From assembly GCF_025699255.1 (NCBI RefSeq), contig NZ_JAILWA010000006.1:1-64000 (forward strand): a stretch of DNA of 64,000 nt, written 5' to 3'. Below are positions 44,872 through 53,128 of the stretch, piece after piece (the stretch's first letter is position 1; every line of letters begins with the position of its first letter). The notes under the pieces were generated by a model. It was not told the origin of the DNA, did not search any database, and saw only the letters and a list, made by a program, of their open reading frames with translations. The stretch is from Nitrosopumilus sp. GTDB taxonomy: Archaea > Thermoproteota > Nitrososphaeria > Nitrososphaerales > Nitrosopumilaceae. A program made the translations under genes and the position numbers.

Positions 44872-45558
44872 GTGAAGTTAGAAAATCTCAGAATCATTGT
44901 GGATGAACGAGAACGAAAAAGTGGAATTCCTGAATTACTAAAATCAGTTGGACTCAATCTTGAGATGAAAACACTTCCGATTGGTGATTATATTGTGGCT
45001 CCAGAAACAATTGTTGAACGTAAAAGTATTAGAGATTTGATGGCGTCGGTCTTTGATGGCAGACTTTTTGATCAATGTACAAGACTCAAAGAACATTTTG
45101 AACATCCTGTTGTTTTGATGGAAGGAAATGTAGATGAGATTGAAGAAATAACTGAAAACCCATTGATTTTTTATGGTGCAATTTCTACTGTTGTTCTTGA
45201 TTTTAAAATTCCAGTAATTCCTACTCCTAGTGCAGCTCATACTGCAAAGTTACTTGTTTCAATGTGTTCTAGAAAGGATGTTACAAAAGGACCATATCTC
45301 AAAAAGATAAAAAAATCCTCAGATTTGGAAAAACAACAACTTTCTGTTCTTTGTAGTCTTCCAGGAATTGGAGAAAAGTTTGCAGTTAGAATGTTGGAAA
45401 AATTTGGAACTCCGTTGAAAGTTTTTAGTGCAACCACTGCTGAATTGGCAAAAGTTGAAGGATTAGGTGAGGCTCGTGCCAAAAAGATCAAAAAAACTTT
45501 GGCTACAAAAAACAAGCTTCTAAAAAAATCAAATCAAATAACTTTGGATGATTCTTAA
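44872..45558 (+). CDS. xpf: XPF/ERCC4-type structure-specific nuclease
   Basis: 228 residues: ERCC4 nuclease domain (VDERERKSGIPELLKSVG, GDYIVAPETIVERKSIRDLMASVFDGRLFDQ with the V/ERKxxxD motif) and two helix-hairpin-helix motifs (LCSLPGIGEKFAVRMLEKFGTP and VEGLGEARAKKIKK). There is no helicase domain, i.e. the short crenarchaeal-type XPF which elsewhere needs PCNA. The C-terminus NQITLDDS only partly resembles a PCNA-binding box, lacking the aromatic pair. GTG start. Confidence 0.92.
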   Translation: MKLENLRIIVDERERKSGIPELLKSVGLNLEMKTLPIGDYIVAPETIVERKSIRDLMASVFDGRLFDQCTRLKEHFEHPVVLMEGNVDEIEEITENPLIFYGAISTVVLDFKIPVIPTPSAAHTAKLLVSMCSRKDVTKGPYLKKIKKSSDLEKQQLSVLCSLPGIGEKFAVRMLEKFGTPLKVFSATTAELAKVEGLGEARAKKIKKTLATKNKLLKKSNQITLDDS

Positions 45559-45580
45559 TAGATGTTTTACATTTTTTGAA

Positions 45581-46075
45581 TTATATTGAAACTGATTTTT
45601 CTTTGAGTAGTTTTCTTTTCAACTGTGTTCCACACATAGGGCATTCTTTTCCCGTGATGTGATTAGTTCTACAGCCTGGACAATAATGAACCCATTTTCC
45701 TACATCTTCTATGCCTTTTGTCATGATTGGTAAAATCTCTAAACCTAAATTTTTGGCTACATTTGATATTGCAAAATCATCGCTAATTATCTGGCCGTTC
45801 ATTTCAATGCATAGCGCTAGTATTGAAATATCTTGTTTAGATAATTGGGGAAAATCTCCGGTGTCTTTAGCTGCCTTTATTGCATCTTCTGTTGATTTTA
45901 AATCAGGTTCTCTTATCTTTAATCTGTTAGTTTCAAGCAGTGTTCCTAATGCATCATGATTTTTCTTTATGTGTTTAATCTCATCATATACTGCAGATGT
46001 TGTATAGCAATCTTCTGATGATCTAAATGGTACTCCTGCATAAAATGCACTGGCGTCTAAAATTCTAAAATCCAA
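45581..46075 (-). CDS. nob1: PIN-domain endonuclease Nob1 homologue
   Basis: 164 residues: PIN domain with acidic residues in RILDASAFYAG and ISDDFAISNVAKNLG, followed by a zinc ribbon CPGCRTNHITGKECPMCG. Predicted to cleave pre-16S rRNA at its 3' end during small-subunit maturation. It overlaps NAD kinase by 11 nt and is convergent with xpf. Confidence 0.92.
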   Translation of the reverse strand: MDFRILDASAFYAGVPFRSSEDCYTTSAVYDEIKHIKKNHDALGTLLETNRLKIREPDLKSTEDAIKAAKDTGDFPQLSKQDISILALCIEMNGQIISDDFAISNVAKNLGLEILPIMTKGIEDVGKWVHYCPGCRTNHITGKECPMCGTQLKRKLLKEKSVSI

Positions 46076-46880
46076 GTTTGCTCATCTGTCTCAGTCCTCT
46101 TTTCTTTAATCTAAGAAAGACTGCTGGTTTTTTATATTTTTTTATTGTAATTGGTTCTTCATATCCTGCTGTTTTAACAACTTGTGCATCCATAGCTATA
46201 TTACAATCATGAGAACACGTGATTTCAATTTTTTCATCTGGAACAATTAATGATGCTAGTCTGTATACTGGTGCAACTGGCGTTATGATTAAAACATCTA
46301 AACTTTCATGTAAAATTGGGCCTCCAAGTGAAAATGAATGTCCTGTGGATCCACTTGGAGTTGCAATTATCACTCCATCCATTTTTTGTTTGACTGTGTC
46401 ATCTTGAAATTTAATTTTAATTTCTGCTGTCTTTGTTAAATTAGTTCGTGAAATGTAAATTTCATTTAGTGCGGGTGGAAATTCTTTTCCGCCACATGAT
46501 GCAACAACTCTAGTTCTTTTATCTAAAAAGAAATTATCTTTTAAAATTTGTTCAATTGCGTCATCAATTTCCTCGATAGTGATTTCTGCTAATATTCCCC
46601 TGTTTCCGCCTACATTTATTGTCAAAATTGGTGTTTCATTTTCTAAATTTCTAAATACTCTAAGAGTTGTCCCGTCTCCTCCGAGGGTAATTACCAAATC
46701 TAGTTTTTCTTTTTTCAATTCTTCTAATGTTTCAATTTGTTTTGCTCCTTCTACTTCGATTGGAGAAATTGTAAATACTTTGGATTTTTTTGCCAAAAAT
46801 TTCTTTGCGACATTTTTTGCAGCTTGTTCTGAGTCTTTAGATCCTACCTTGCTTACCACTGCCACTTTTTGTAATTTCAA
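46065..46880 (-). CDS. nadK: NAD kinase
   Basis: 271 residues. VITLGGDGTTLRVFRNLENETPILTINVG holds the GGDGT motif, then NEIYISR and ATPSGSTGHSFSLGGPILHESLDVLIITPVAP. Converts NAD to NADP. The open frame starts further upstream (46985), but a box A (TTTTTATG, minus strand, 46904-46911) sits ~27 nt before the TTG at 46880, and the longer version would overlap the divergent rhodanese gene. TTG start preferred. Confidence 0.92.
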   Translation of the reverse strand: MKLQKVAVVSKVGSKDSEQAAKNVAKKFLAKKSKVFTISPIEVEGAKQIETLEELKKEKLDLVITLGGDGTTLRVFRNLENETPILTINVGGNRGILAEITIEEIDDAIEQILKDNFFLDKRTRVVASCGGKEFPPALNEIYISRTNLTKTAEIKIKFQDDTVKQKMDGVIIATPSGSTGHSFSLGGPILHESLDVLIITPVAPVYRLASLIVPDEKIEITCSHDCNIAMDAQVVKTAGYEEPITIKKYKKPAVFLRLKKRGLRQMSKLGF

Positions 46881-46970
46881 GCAGTTCTTCTGAAGCCTAT
46901 TAACATAAAAATGATATTTTTGGTATTCTTTGGAAAAACAAATAAGTATGAAAACAAACTCGTACAAAAT

Positions 46971-47816
46971 ATGAGTTACGCACATCCTGAAGTTTTAGTT
47001 GATACAGAATGGGTATCGCAAAATCCTCCCAATGAGAATAGGAAATTAGTAGAAGTTGATTATGATCCTGTAAATGGATATGAAAAAGGACACATTAACG
47101 GTGCCACTTTAATTTGGTGGAAACGAGACATTAATGATCCTGTAACTCGAGATATTATCAGTAAAAAAGAATTTGAAGCATTAATGTCAAAGAATGGAAT
47201 TACTGCCGATACTGAAGTAATTCTTTATGGTGACTTTAACAATTGGTTTGCAGCCTTTGTTTTCTGGGTTTTCAAAATTTATGGACATGAAAATCTCAAG
47301 ATTATGAATGGCGGAAGAAAAAAATGGGAATTAGAAAATAAAGAATACACTACAGATGAACCACAAATCGCTGCAACGAATTATGTTGCACAACCTCCAG
47401 ATGAAGGATTACGTGCATATCTATTTGATGTGAGTAGAGCACTAGGAAAAGAAGATACTGTAATGGTGGATGTAAGATCTCCTGCAGAATTCTCAGGCCA
47501 AATAACTGCTCCTCCAGAATATCCAATGGAGCATGCACAAAGAGGCGGTCATATTCCTGACGCAAATAACATTCCATGGGCAACAGCAGTTAATGATGCT
47601 GATGGTACATTCAAAGCAGTTGAAGAATTAAAACAAAATTATGAACCAAAAGGTGTAACTCCGGATAAAGATGTCATTTGCTATTGTAGAATTGGAGAGC
47701 GTTCATCACACAGTTGGTTTGTACTAAAATATCTACTTGGATATCCTAAGGTCCGAAATTATGATGGTTCTTGGACTGAATGGGGAAACATGATAGGAAA
47801 TCCTGTGGAAAAATAA
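46971..47816 (+). CDS. Two-domain rhodanese (thiosulfate sulfurtransferase)
   Basis: 281 residues. The N-terminal rhodanese-like domain (HPEVLVDTEWVSQ, LVEVDYDPVNGYEKGHINGA) is inactive-type; the second (VMVDVRSPAEFSGQ ... GHIPDANNIPWATAVN) holds the active-site loop VICYCRIGERSSHSWF, with the catalytic Cys in CRIGER. Transfers sulfane sulfur to cyanide or cellular thiols. The ATG at 46971 follows a box A (AAATAAGT); the longer frame from 46911 lacks support. Likely co-transcribed with the next small gene. Confidence 0.9.
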   Translation: MSYAHPEVLVDTEWVSQNPPNENRKLVEVDYDPVNGYEKGHINGATLIWWKRDINDPVTRDIISKKEFEALMSKNGITADTEVILYGDFNNWFAAFVFWVFKIYGHENLKIMNGGRKKWELENKEYTTDEPQIAATNYVAQPPDEGLRAYLFDVSRALGKEDTVMVDVRSPAEFSGQITAPPEYPMEHAQRGGHIPDANNIPWATAVNDADGTFKAVEELKQNYEPKGVTPDKDVICYCRIGERSSHSWFVLKYLLGYPKVRNYDGSWTEWGNMIGNPVEK

Positions 47817-47817
47817 A

Positions 47818-48129
47818 TTGCTATTAGACCTTCCTATTCTAAAGAAAGGCTCTTTCTATTTTATCAAAGATGGTGAGTCTGATATCATCATGGAAGACAA
47901 AACAAAACGAGGACTTGAAATTAAAGAAACATCGATTGATGAAAAACTCCATGTTAAAGCTGATAAAGGTATGATCCATGATATGGATGGAATAGGTCAT
48001 TGGGTCCCTATTCGTTGGTATTTTTCAAAGAATTCGTATGATCTATCTCAAGTAGAAGTTCATGCTGAAGCAATGGAAAAAAAATACACAGAACTTCGAG
48101 AACTTACATGTCCTGACGATGACGACTGA
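47818..48129 (+). CDS. Small acidic hypothetical protein linked to rhodanese
   Basis: 103 residues, TTG start 1 nt after the rhodanese stop. Soluble, ends in CPDDDD. Contains GMIHDMDGIGHWVPIRWYFSKN, which looks like a structured core. I do not recognise it; the tight spacing suggests a role with the sulfurtransferase. Confidence 0.65.
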   Translation: MLLDLPILKKGSFYFIKDGESDIIMEDKTKRGLEIKETSIDEKLHVKADKGMIHDMDGIGHWVPIRWYFSKNSYDLSQVEVHAEAMEKKYTELRELTCPDDDD

Positions 48130-48165
48130 TAACCTTTTTAAATAAAATAAAATTACAGAGACCAG

Positions 48166-49113
48166 ATGTCCTTACTTCTCAAAGATCGAGTTTGGTCAAT
48201 GGAAGCACCCACTGCAAAACGTGGAGTATATCCGTTACATGGATTTAAGCTTGGGTTATACCGATTACCAATTAAGCTTGAAGAAATTCCTGAGATAAAA
48301 TCTGTCCATGATGGCCTCAAAAAGGCTTTTGAGATGGACATGTATGCAGACAGAATTTTTGCAACCTATAGATGGAAAGAACAAAACATGGATAATCCGG
48401 ATGCAAAAGGATACGAAGAAGTTGATTTATCAGTTACAGTAGAAATTGTAACTGGAGAAGTTGTAGACATTATTTATCAAATTTTCCCAATTGAAAAATT
48501 CGGTGATCCGAATTGGGTCAAAGATTACAGAAAGAAAGCAGATCATTTTGCAAAAATGGTCATTGATACTATTTTACGAAATACTATTTTGGCCGACAAA
48601 ATGATCTCTTATTTTGCTAAAACTGAAAAAATTTCTGAAGTGGCAGCAATTCAAAAACTAGAAGAATTAACCCCTCTTGCAAAAATTGTTCTTGGAGCAA
48701 AACCAAAACCTGTTGAGGCAAAAGATGATGAAGAAGAGGAAGATGATAGTTCTATCGAAATTCCAGATGGTGCAAAACCTGGACCAATTGATGTTGATTA
48801 TAAATCAAAAATGAAACCTTCTGCTGCATATGAAGCTGCAGAACACACAATCAAAACTTGGGGAAGACGTGGAACCAGTAATGGTATCATGGGTGTATGG
48901 GGAGAATTTGTTTCAGTAGATTATGATATTTGTATTGCCGATGGTGGATGCATTGAAGCATGTCCTGTAGGTGTTTACGAATGGTTTGATACTCCTGGCA
49001 ATCCTGCATCTGAGAAAAAACCCTTAATGTCAAAGGAACCTGATTGTATTTTCTGTTTGGCATGTGAAGGTGTTTGTCCTCCACAAGCAATCAAGATTTA
49101 TGAGCAAAAATAA
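48166..49113 (+). CDS. Archaeal ferredoxin-domain protein with a long N-terminal extension
   Basis: 315 residues. The first ~230 form an alpha/beta domain with an acidic linker (KDDEEEEDDSS). The last ~80 are a dicluster-type archaeal ferredoxin: CIADGGCIEACPVGVYEW and CIFCLACEGVCPPQAIK. The pattern is as in Sulfolobus zinc ferredoxin, but the N-terminal part here is much longer than the small zinc-binding extension. Electron carrier, probably a partner of KorAB-type enzymes; the N-terminal role is unknown. A box A (TTTTTAAA, ~27 nt upstream) precedes it. Confidence 0.85.
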   Translation: MSLLLKDRVWSMEAPTAKRGVYPLHGFKLGLYRLPIKLEEIPEIKSVHDGLKKAFEMDMYADRIFATYRWKEQNMDNPDAKGYEEVDLSVTVEIVTGEVVDIIYQIFPIEKFGDPNWVKDYRKKADHFAKMVIDTILRNTILADKMISYFAKTEKISEVAAIQKLEELTPLAKIVLGAKPKPVEAKDDEEEEDDSSIEIPDGAKPGPIDVDYKSKMKPSAAYEAAEHTIKTWGRRGTSNGIMGVWGEFVSVDYDICIADGGCIEACPVGVYEWFDTPGNPASEKKPLMSKEPDCIFCLACEGVCPPQAIKIYEQK

Positions 49114-49166
49114 TTTTAATTTTTGCAACTATAAATAGCGATTAGTAATTCTGTGAAATTAGGGAT

Positions 49167-51227
49167 ATGGCAATTAACCCTTTCACAACATTTGTATTTG
49201 ATCTGTTTATTTTCTCTGCAATTATTATTACAGCATACACTGTTAATTTCTATTATCTTGCAATTATTTCTAGAACTAGAAAAGAAAGACACCCGACAAT
49301 TGATTGGGGAACACCTAGCGTCACAATTCAATTGCCAATATACAATGAAAAATATGTAGCAAAAAGACTTGTAGATTCTGTTTGTAATCTGGATTATCCT
49401 AAAGAAAAAATGAGAATAATGGTATGTGATGATTCTGATGATGATACAGTTGAATTACTTGGAAATGTTGTTGATGATTACAAAAAACAAGGATTTCAGA
49501 TTGAACATGTTAGACGTGGTACTAGGAAAGGATACAAAGCTGGTGCACTAAAACATGCAATGAAAACTACTGATACTGATCTAGTTGCTATTTTTGATGC
49601 TGATTTTATTCCTCCTACATGGTTCCTTAAACGAGCTATTCCACATTTTGCAAAATCTAACATAGGATTGGTTCAATGTAGATGGGGACATGTAAATGAA
49701 AACTATTCTGCACTTACTCAAGTTCAAGCACTAAGTATTGATTTTCATTTTTTAATTGAGCAAAAAGCAAAAAGCAATTCTCATCTTTTCATGAATTTCA
49801 ATGGTACTGCAGGAATTTGGAGACGTGAATGCATTGAAGATGCAGGAGGTTGGCACACTGCTACACTAGTTGAAGATCTTGATTTAAGCTATAGAGCACA
49901 AATGAAAGGCTGGAAATGTTTATTCTTACCTGACATTGTGGTTGATGCTGAATTGCCTGCACAAATGAATGGGGCAAAAAGACAACAATTTCGTTGGGCA
50001 AAAGGCTCCATCCAATGTGCAATAAAACTACTTTCTGATATTGGTTTAAAACGAAACGTTGGATTAGAGGCAAAAATTCAGGCATTCATTCAACTGACTC
50101 GTCATATTGTTTACCCTCTAGTTTTAATTCAATTTTTGACTTTGCCTATATTACTAGCTGCTCAAGTTAATCTCTATGTAGTTAGTGTTTTGCCCGCAAT
50201 TACACTTGCTACCTATCTTGCAATGGGACCTGGTGCATACATGATTGTAATTCGTGGCATGTATCACAAATCGTGGAAATCAAAAGCCAAATTATTGCCT
50301 GCTTTACTTGTTTACAATGCTGGAATGTCAGTTAACAATACTGTTGCAGTTTTTGATGCAGTACTTGGAAAGAAAAATGAATTTCATAGAACTCCAAAAT
50401 ATGGAATAGTTACAAAAAAAGATGATTGGAGAGACAAAGCTTACAATCTTCCATTTACACAAACAACTCTTTTGGAAATATTTTTTGGCGTTTATGGAAT
50501 AATGGGAATCTTTATTTCAATATTTTCTAACAATCCTGTGTTTGTACCAATTATCGCCATTCAGGCATTAGGTTTTTTCTATATTGCTTACATGAGCTTG
50601 TCTCATACTCGCTTTAAAAGAAATAAATCCAGTGTTAATCGACCAAAAACGAAGAAAGAAAAAATGGCAAATACTATTTACAAACTTTCCATGATTGGAA
50701 TTATTGGAATAATTGTTTTTGGAGCATATATGGCAGTTGCTGGTTATAATTCAGATATTTATCCTCTTGATAGAATCCGAGGAAATCTTGATGGAATTGT
50801 TGCTTCTTCCGATCCTAATGTTATTCGGGATCACTTGACATCTATTCAGGCTGATTTGGATATTGTTATGATTAATTTGCCTGAAACAACTGATAGTGAT
50901 GGTAAACTGATTTCTAAAAACCCTGTTTGGATTTTTGGTACAGAATCTACAAATTTCATTAGAATTCAAAATGATGTAAACTCTATGTTTGATGGTCTTG
51001 ATGAAATCTCTTCTATTTCAAAAGATAATTCTGCTTATCATACTGGAATGTTGGATATTAATGATAGAGCATTATTATTAAAAGCCAATATTATGGATGC
51101 TACTCCATACATGTATGTCAGTCCTGCAAATATGATGTTAAGTGTTATTTGGATTGCAGCAATCATTGGAATTTTTGCAGCTCTGAAACGAAAGAAAGAT
51201 CAGCTTACTAAATCTGATGAAGAATAA
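49167..51227 (+). CDS. Membrane-bound family 2 glycosyltransferase (cellulose-synthase-like)
   Basis: 686 residues: N-terminal membrane segment, then a GT-A catalytic domain with VTIQLPIYNEKYVAKR, IFDADFIPP (DxD-type), TLVEDLDLSYR and QQFRWAKGS (QxxRW), typical of processive synthases. At least four membrane segments follow, then a ~120-residue domain outside or inside (YPLDRIRGNLDGIVASSDP) and a last membrane span. Makes a beta-linked polysaccharide or glycolipid for the envelope. It ends 1 nt before the convergent coiled-coil gene. Confidence 0.88.
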   Translation: MAINPFTTFVFDLFIFSAIIITAYTVNFYYLAIISRTRKERHPTIDWGTPSVTIQLPIYNEKYVAKRLVDSVCNLDYPKEKMRIMVCDDSDDDTVELLGNVVDDYKKQGFQIEHVRRGTRKGYKAGALKHAMKTTDTDLVAIFDADFIPPTWFLKRAIPHFAKSNIGLVQCRWGHVNENYSALTQVQALSIDFHFLIEQKAKSNSHLFMNFNGTAGIWRRECIEDAGGWHTATLVEDLDLSYRAQMKGWKCLFLPDIVVDAELPAQMNGAKRQQFRWAKGSIQCAIKLLSDIGLKRNVGLEAKIQAFIQLTRHIVYPLVLIQFLTLPILLAAQVNLYVVSVLPAITLATYLAMGPGAYMIVIRGMYHKSWKSKAKLLPALLVYNAGMSVNNTVAVFDAVLGKKNEFHRTPKYGIVTKKDDWRDKAYNLPFTQTTLLEIFFGVYGIMGIFISIFSNNPVFVPIIAIQALGFFYIAYMSLSHTRFKRNKSSVNRPKTKKEKMANTIYKLSMIGIIGIIVFGAYMAVAGYNSDIYPLDRIRGNLDGIVASSDPNVIRDHLTSIQADLDIVMINLPETTDSDGKLISKNPVWIFGTESTNFIRIQNDVNSMFDGLDEISSISKDNSAYHTGMLDINDRALLLKANIMDATPYMYVSPANMMLSVIWIAAIIGIFAALKRKKDQLTKSDEE

Positions 51228-52733
51228 TTAAGAAATATTCAGATCTTTTCTAAGCTCATCTACAGCTCTAATACCGTAAATGTCTCTAACTTGTTGAATT
51301 CTAATTGACTCTTTTAGCATGTCTCTTCCTATTGCATTTGTCAAAATTGAGTAAACATCACTAAATCTAATTTCCCACCTATCTGCGCAATCTAGAATTT
51401 TACTTACTGCCCACTGTCTAACTTCATGTGGTAATGGGATTTTTTCTCCTGATTCAATGGAAATTCTATCAAACAGATTTACAATGTCTGCAGTTTGTGA
51501 TGCCATATTTTCTATATCTTTAGAAACACCGTATTTTGATTCTGCATTCATTCTGATGTTTGATTGATATTCTGATAGTTTTAACAACGCCATCATTTCT
51601 TTTGAGGAATCACTAGATGCTTTGTTTGTGACATTCTTGACTGATTGTAATTCTTCATAGAGTTTTTCAGATTTCTTATGAAACTCTATTGTGGATTCAT
51701 CTTGTCTTTTTAGAGTGTCTGAGACTGATGATATTTTTTGTTCAATCTTGTTAGTTTTATCAAACACATTTTCTTTGAAATTTGAAAGTTCTTCCTGAAC
51801 TGATTTTAATCCTTCTCCAACAAATGCTGTTGAATCTGCTCTTTGAGATAGGGCGCCAATTTCAGTCTCAATTTTGTCTATTTTCCCTCCTAATTCTTTG
51901 ATTGATTCTAGACTCAAGTTATCTACAGAATTAGCTTTGGAGGATATTGTCTCAAACTGTTGTTTAAGGCCGTCAATTACTCCTCCTAACGAATCAATTT
52001 TTGATGCTTTAGATGAGATCGAATCAATTGTTATCTTGATGGCTTCTAATTCTGCATTGAGATTTGAATTAGATGTAATTCCTTCAGATATTCTACCCAA
52101 TTCTAGTTTTAGACTCTCAATGATTTGGGAATCTGTATCGAGTTTTTCAGTTTTTCCTGAAATTTCTTCTATTGTATTTTTTAGACTATTCATTTCAGAA
52201 CCAATCTCTAAAAATGAGTCTGTTTTCCCTGAAACTTTTCTTAGATCATCTCTAACTTCATCAATTCTCTGAGCAATTTTTATGATCATTTGAGAATTAT
52301 TTTTAATTGAATTCATACTGTCTTCTACTTGCTGAGATAATTCTTGGGGTTTTGTTGATTTTTGTAATTCAGATATTCTGCTAATCTCTTTTTCTAATTT
52401 TGATGTTTGATCATTGATTTTATTTACTAGATTTGATTGTGATCTAACTTGATTTAATCCTGCATACAGCTTTTGAGTATCATCTTCAATAATGTTGATT
52501 TGTTTTGATTGCTTTTGAATGTGCTCTAATGTTGATGTTAATGTATCAATCATACCTTTCATGGATAGTAGAACTTTTTGATTTTCTCCAAATATTTTTG
52601 ACATGACTTTGATCTCTTTTTGTAAAGCCTTGTTGGAATCTGAAACAGATGCTACTTTTTTTAACACTGCTGCTGGACTAGGCTCTTTTTTTGTTTTAGT
52701 TGCGGTTTTCTTCTTTGTCGTTTTAGTAGCCAT
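51228..52733 (-). CDS. Long coiled-coil protein
   Basis: 501 residues: a lysine/threonine-rich N-terminus (TKTTKKKTATKTKKEPSPAAV), ~360 residues of heptad-patterned, serine/isoleucine-rich coiled coil, and a conserved-looking globular C-terminus (SGEKIPLPHEVRQWAVSKILDCADRWEIRFSDVYSILTNAIG). No signal peptide. The basic tail suggests nucleic-acid contact and the coil suggests a filament or spacer, so a nucleoid or cytoskeletal role is possible. I cannot name it. Confidence 0.75.
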   Translation of the reverse strand: MATKTTKKKTATKTKKEPSPAAVLKKVASVSDSNKALQKEIKVMSKIFGENQKVLLSMKGMIDTLTSTLEHIQKQSKQINIIEDDTQKLYAGLNQVRSQSNLVNKINDQTSKLEKEISRISELQKSTKPQELSQQVEDSMNSIKNNSQMIIKIAQRIDEVRDDLRKVSGKTDSFLEIGSEMNSLKNTIEEISGKTEKLDTDSQIIESLKLELGRISEGITSNSNLNAELEAIKITIDSISSKASKIDSLGGVIDGLKQQFETISSKANSVDNLSLESIKELGGKIDKIETEIGALSQRADSTAFVGEGLKSVQEELSNFKENVFDKTNKIEQKISSVSDTLKRQDESTIEFHKKSEKLYEELQSVKNVTNKASSDSSKEMMALLKLSEYQSNIRMNAESKYGVSKDIENMASQTADIVNLFDRISIESGEKIPLPHEVRQWAVSKILDCADRWEIRFSDVYSILTNAIGRDMLKESIRIQQVRDIYGIRAVDELRKDLNIS

Positions 52734-52794
52734 GTAAATTCAATTAAAAATTTGGAGTTAAAAAAGTTGGGTGTAAAATAAAAAATGTAAAGAG

Positions 52795-52902
52795 TTACTT
52801 GTTTACAACTTCTGGTTCATGAAGTAATTCATGAAATGTCTTTTCAGCCAACCCATTTGCTGTTTCAATAAACCCTCTTGGACAATATTCACATTGAATC
52901 AT
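52795..52902 (-). CDS. 35-residue CxxC micro-protein
   Basis: MIQCEYCPRGFIETANGLAE then KTFHELLHEPEVVNK: one CxxC and two histidines (H-x3-H spacing in FHELLH), enough for a single mononuclear metal site. The ATG lies 2 nt from a 21-bp palindrome and about 26 nt from a TATTAATA box. Too short for routine annotation. The strict promoter architecture makes it a likely real leaderless gene. Confidence 0.55.
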   Translation of the reverse strand: MIQCEYCPRGFIETANGLAEKTFHELLHEPEVVNK

Positions 52903-52904
52903 AT

Positions 52905-52925
52905 AGTACGGTATGGTACCGTACT
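52905..52925. promoter_or_regulatory. 21-bp perfect palindrome, likely operator
   Basis: Arms AGTACGGTA and TACCGTACT are exact inverted repeats separated by TGG. The site lies between box A (TATTAATA, 52924-52931) and the ATG (52902) of the micro-gene, a position where bound repressor would block transcription. The cognate regulator is not known. Confidence 0.6.
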
Positions 52926-53128
52926 ATTAATAGCAAGGTGATTACAAAGTAACCAATTATGCAGTCAGATACCCCAGGTCATATCTCCTCATGAAATCAG
53001 ATGACCTACTCATCACTCTGCATTTAGAATATGATGTTTGAGAATAAAGAGGTTAAAGATTTTGAAATCTCTTGAGCCTCCAATTTTGAATCCATAATCA
53101 TTTTTAAACAAATTTGTTAACTGAAAAC

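Larger units (their letters stand above)
52734..53128. other. Intergenic region holding a micro-gene and two inverted repeats
   Basis: Besides the 35-codon gene and 21-bp palindrome listed separately, there is an inverted repeat AGGTCAT (52976-52982) / ATGACCT (53001-53007) with an 18-nt spacer, and a box A TTTTTAAA (53101-53108) about 21-28 nt before the antiporter ATG. No further open frame is convincing. Confidence 0.5.

Noticed and set aside
46911-46970. N-terminal extension of the rhodanese (MIFLVFFGK...)
   Set aside because: It would cover the box A and the divergent NAD kinase promoter; the ATG at 46971 directly precedes the conserved domain.
52976-53007. AGGTCAT/ATGACCT inverted repeat
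   Set aside because: Only 7 bp with an 18-nt spacer; this occurs by chance in AT-rich intergenic DNA and is not tied to a promoter.
52991-53041. 16-codon frame starting MKSDDLLITLHLE
   Set aside because: Very short, no box A at the right distance, and located between inverted repeats; chance is the simplest explanation.
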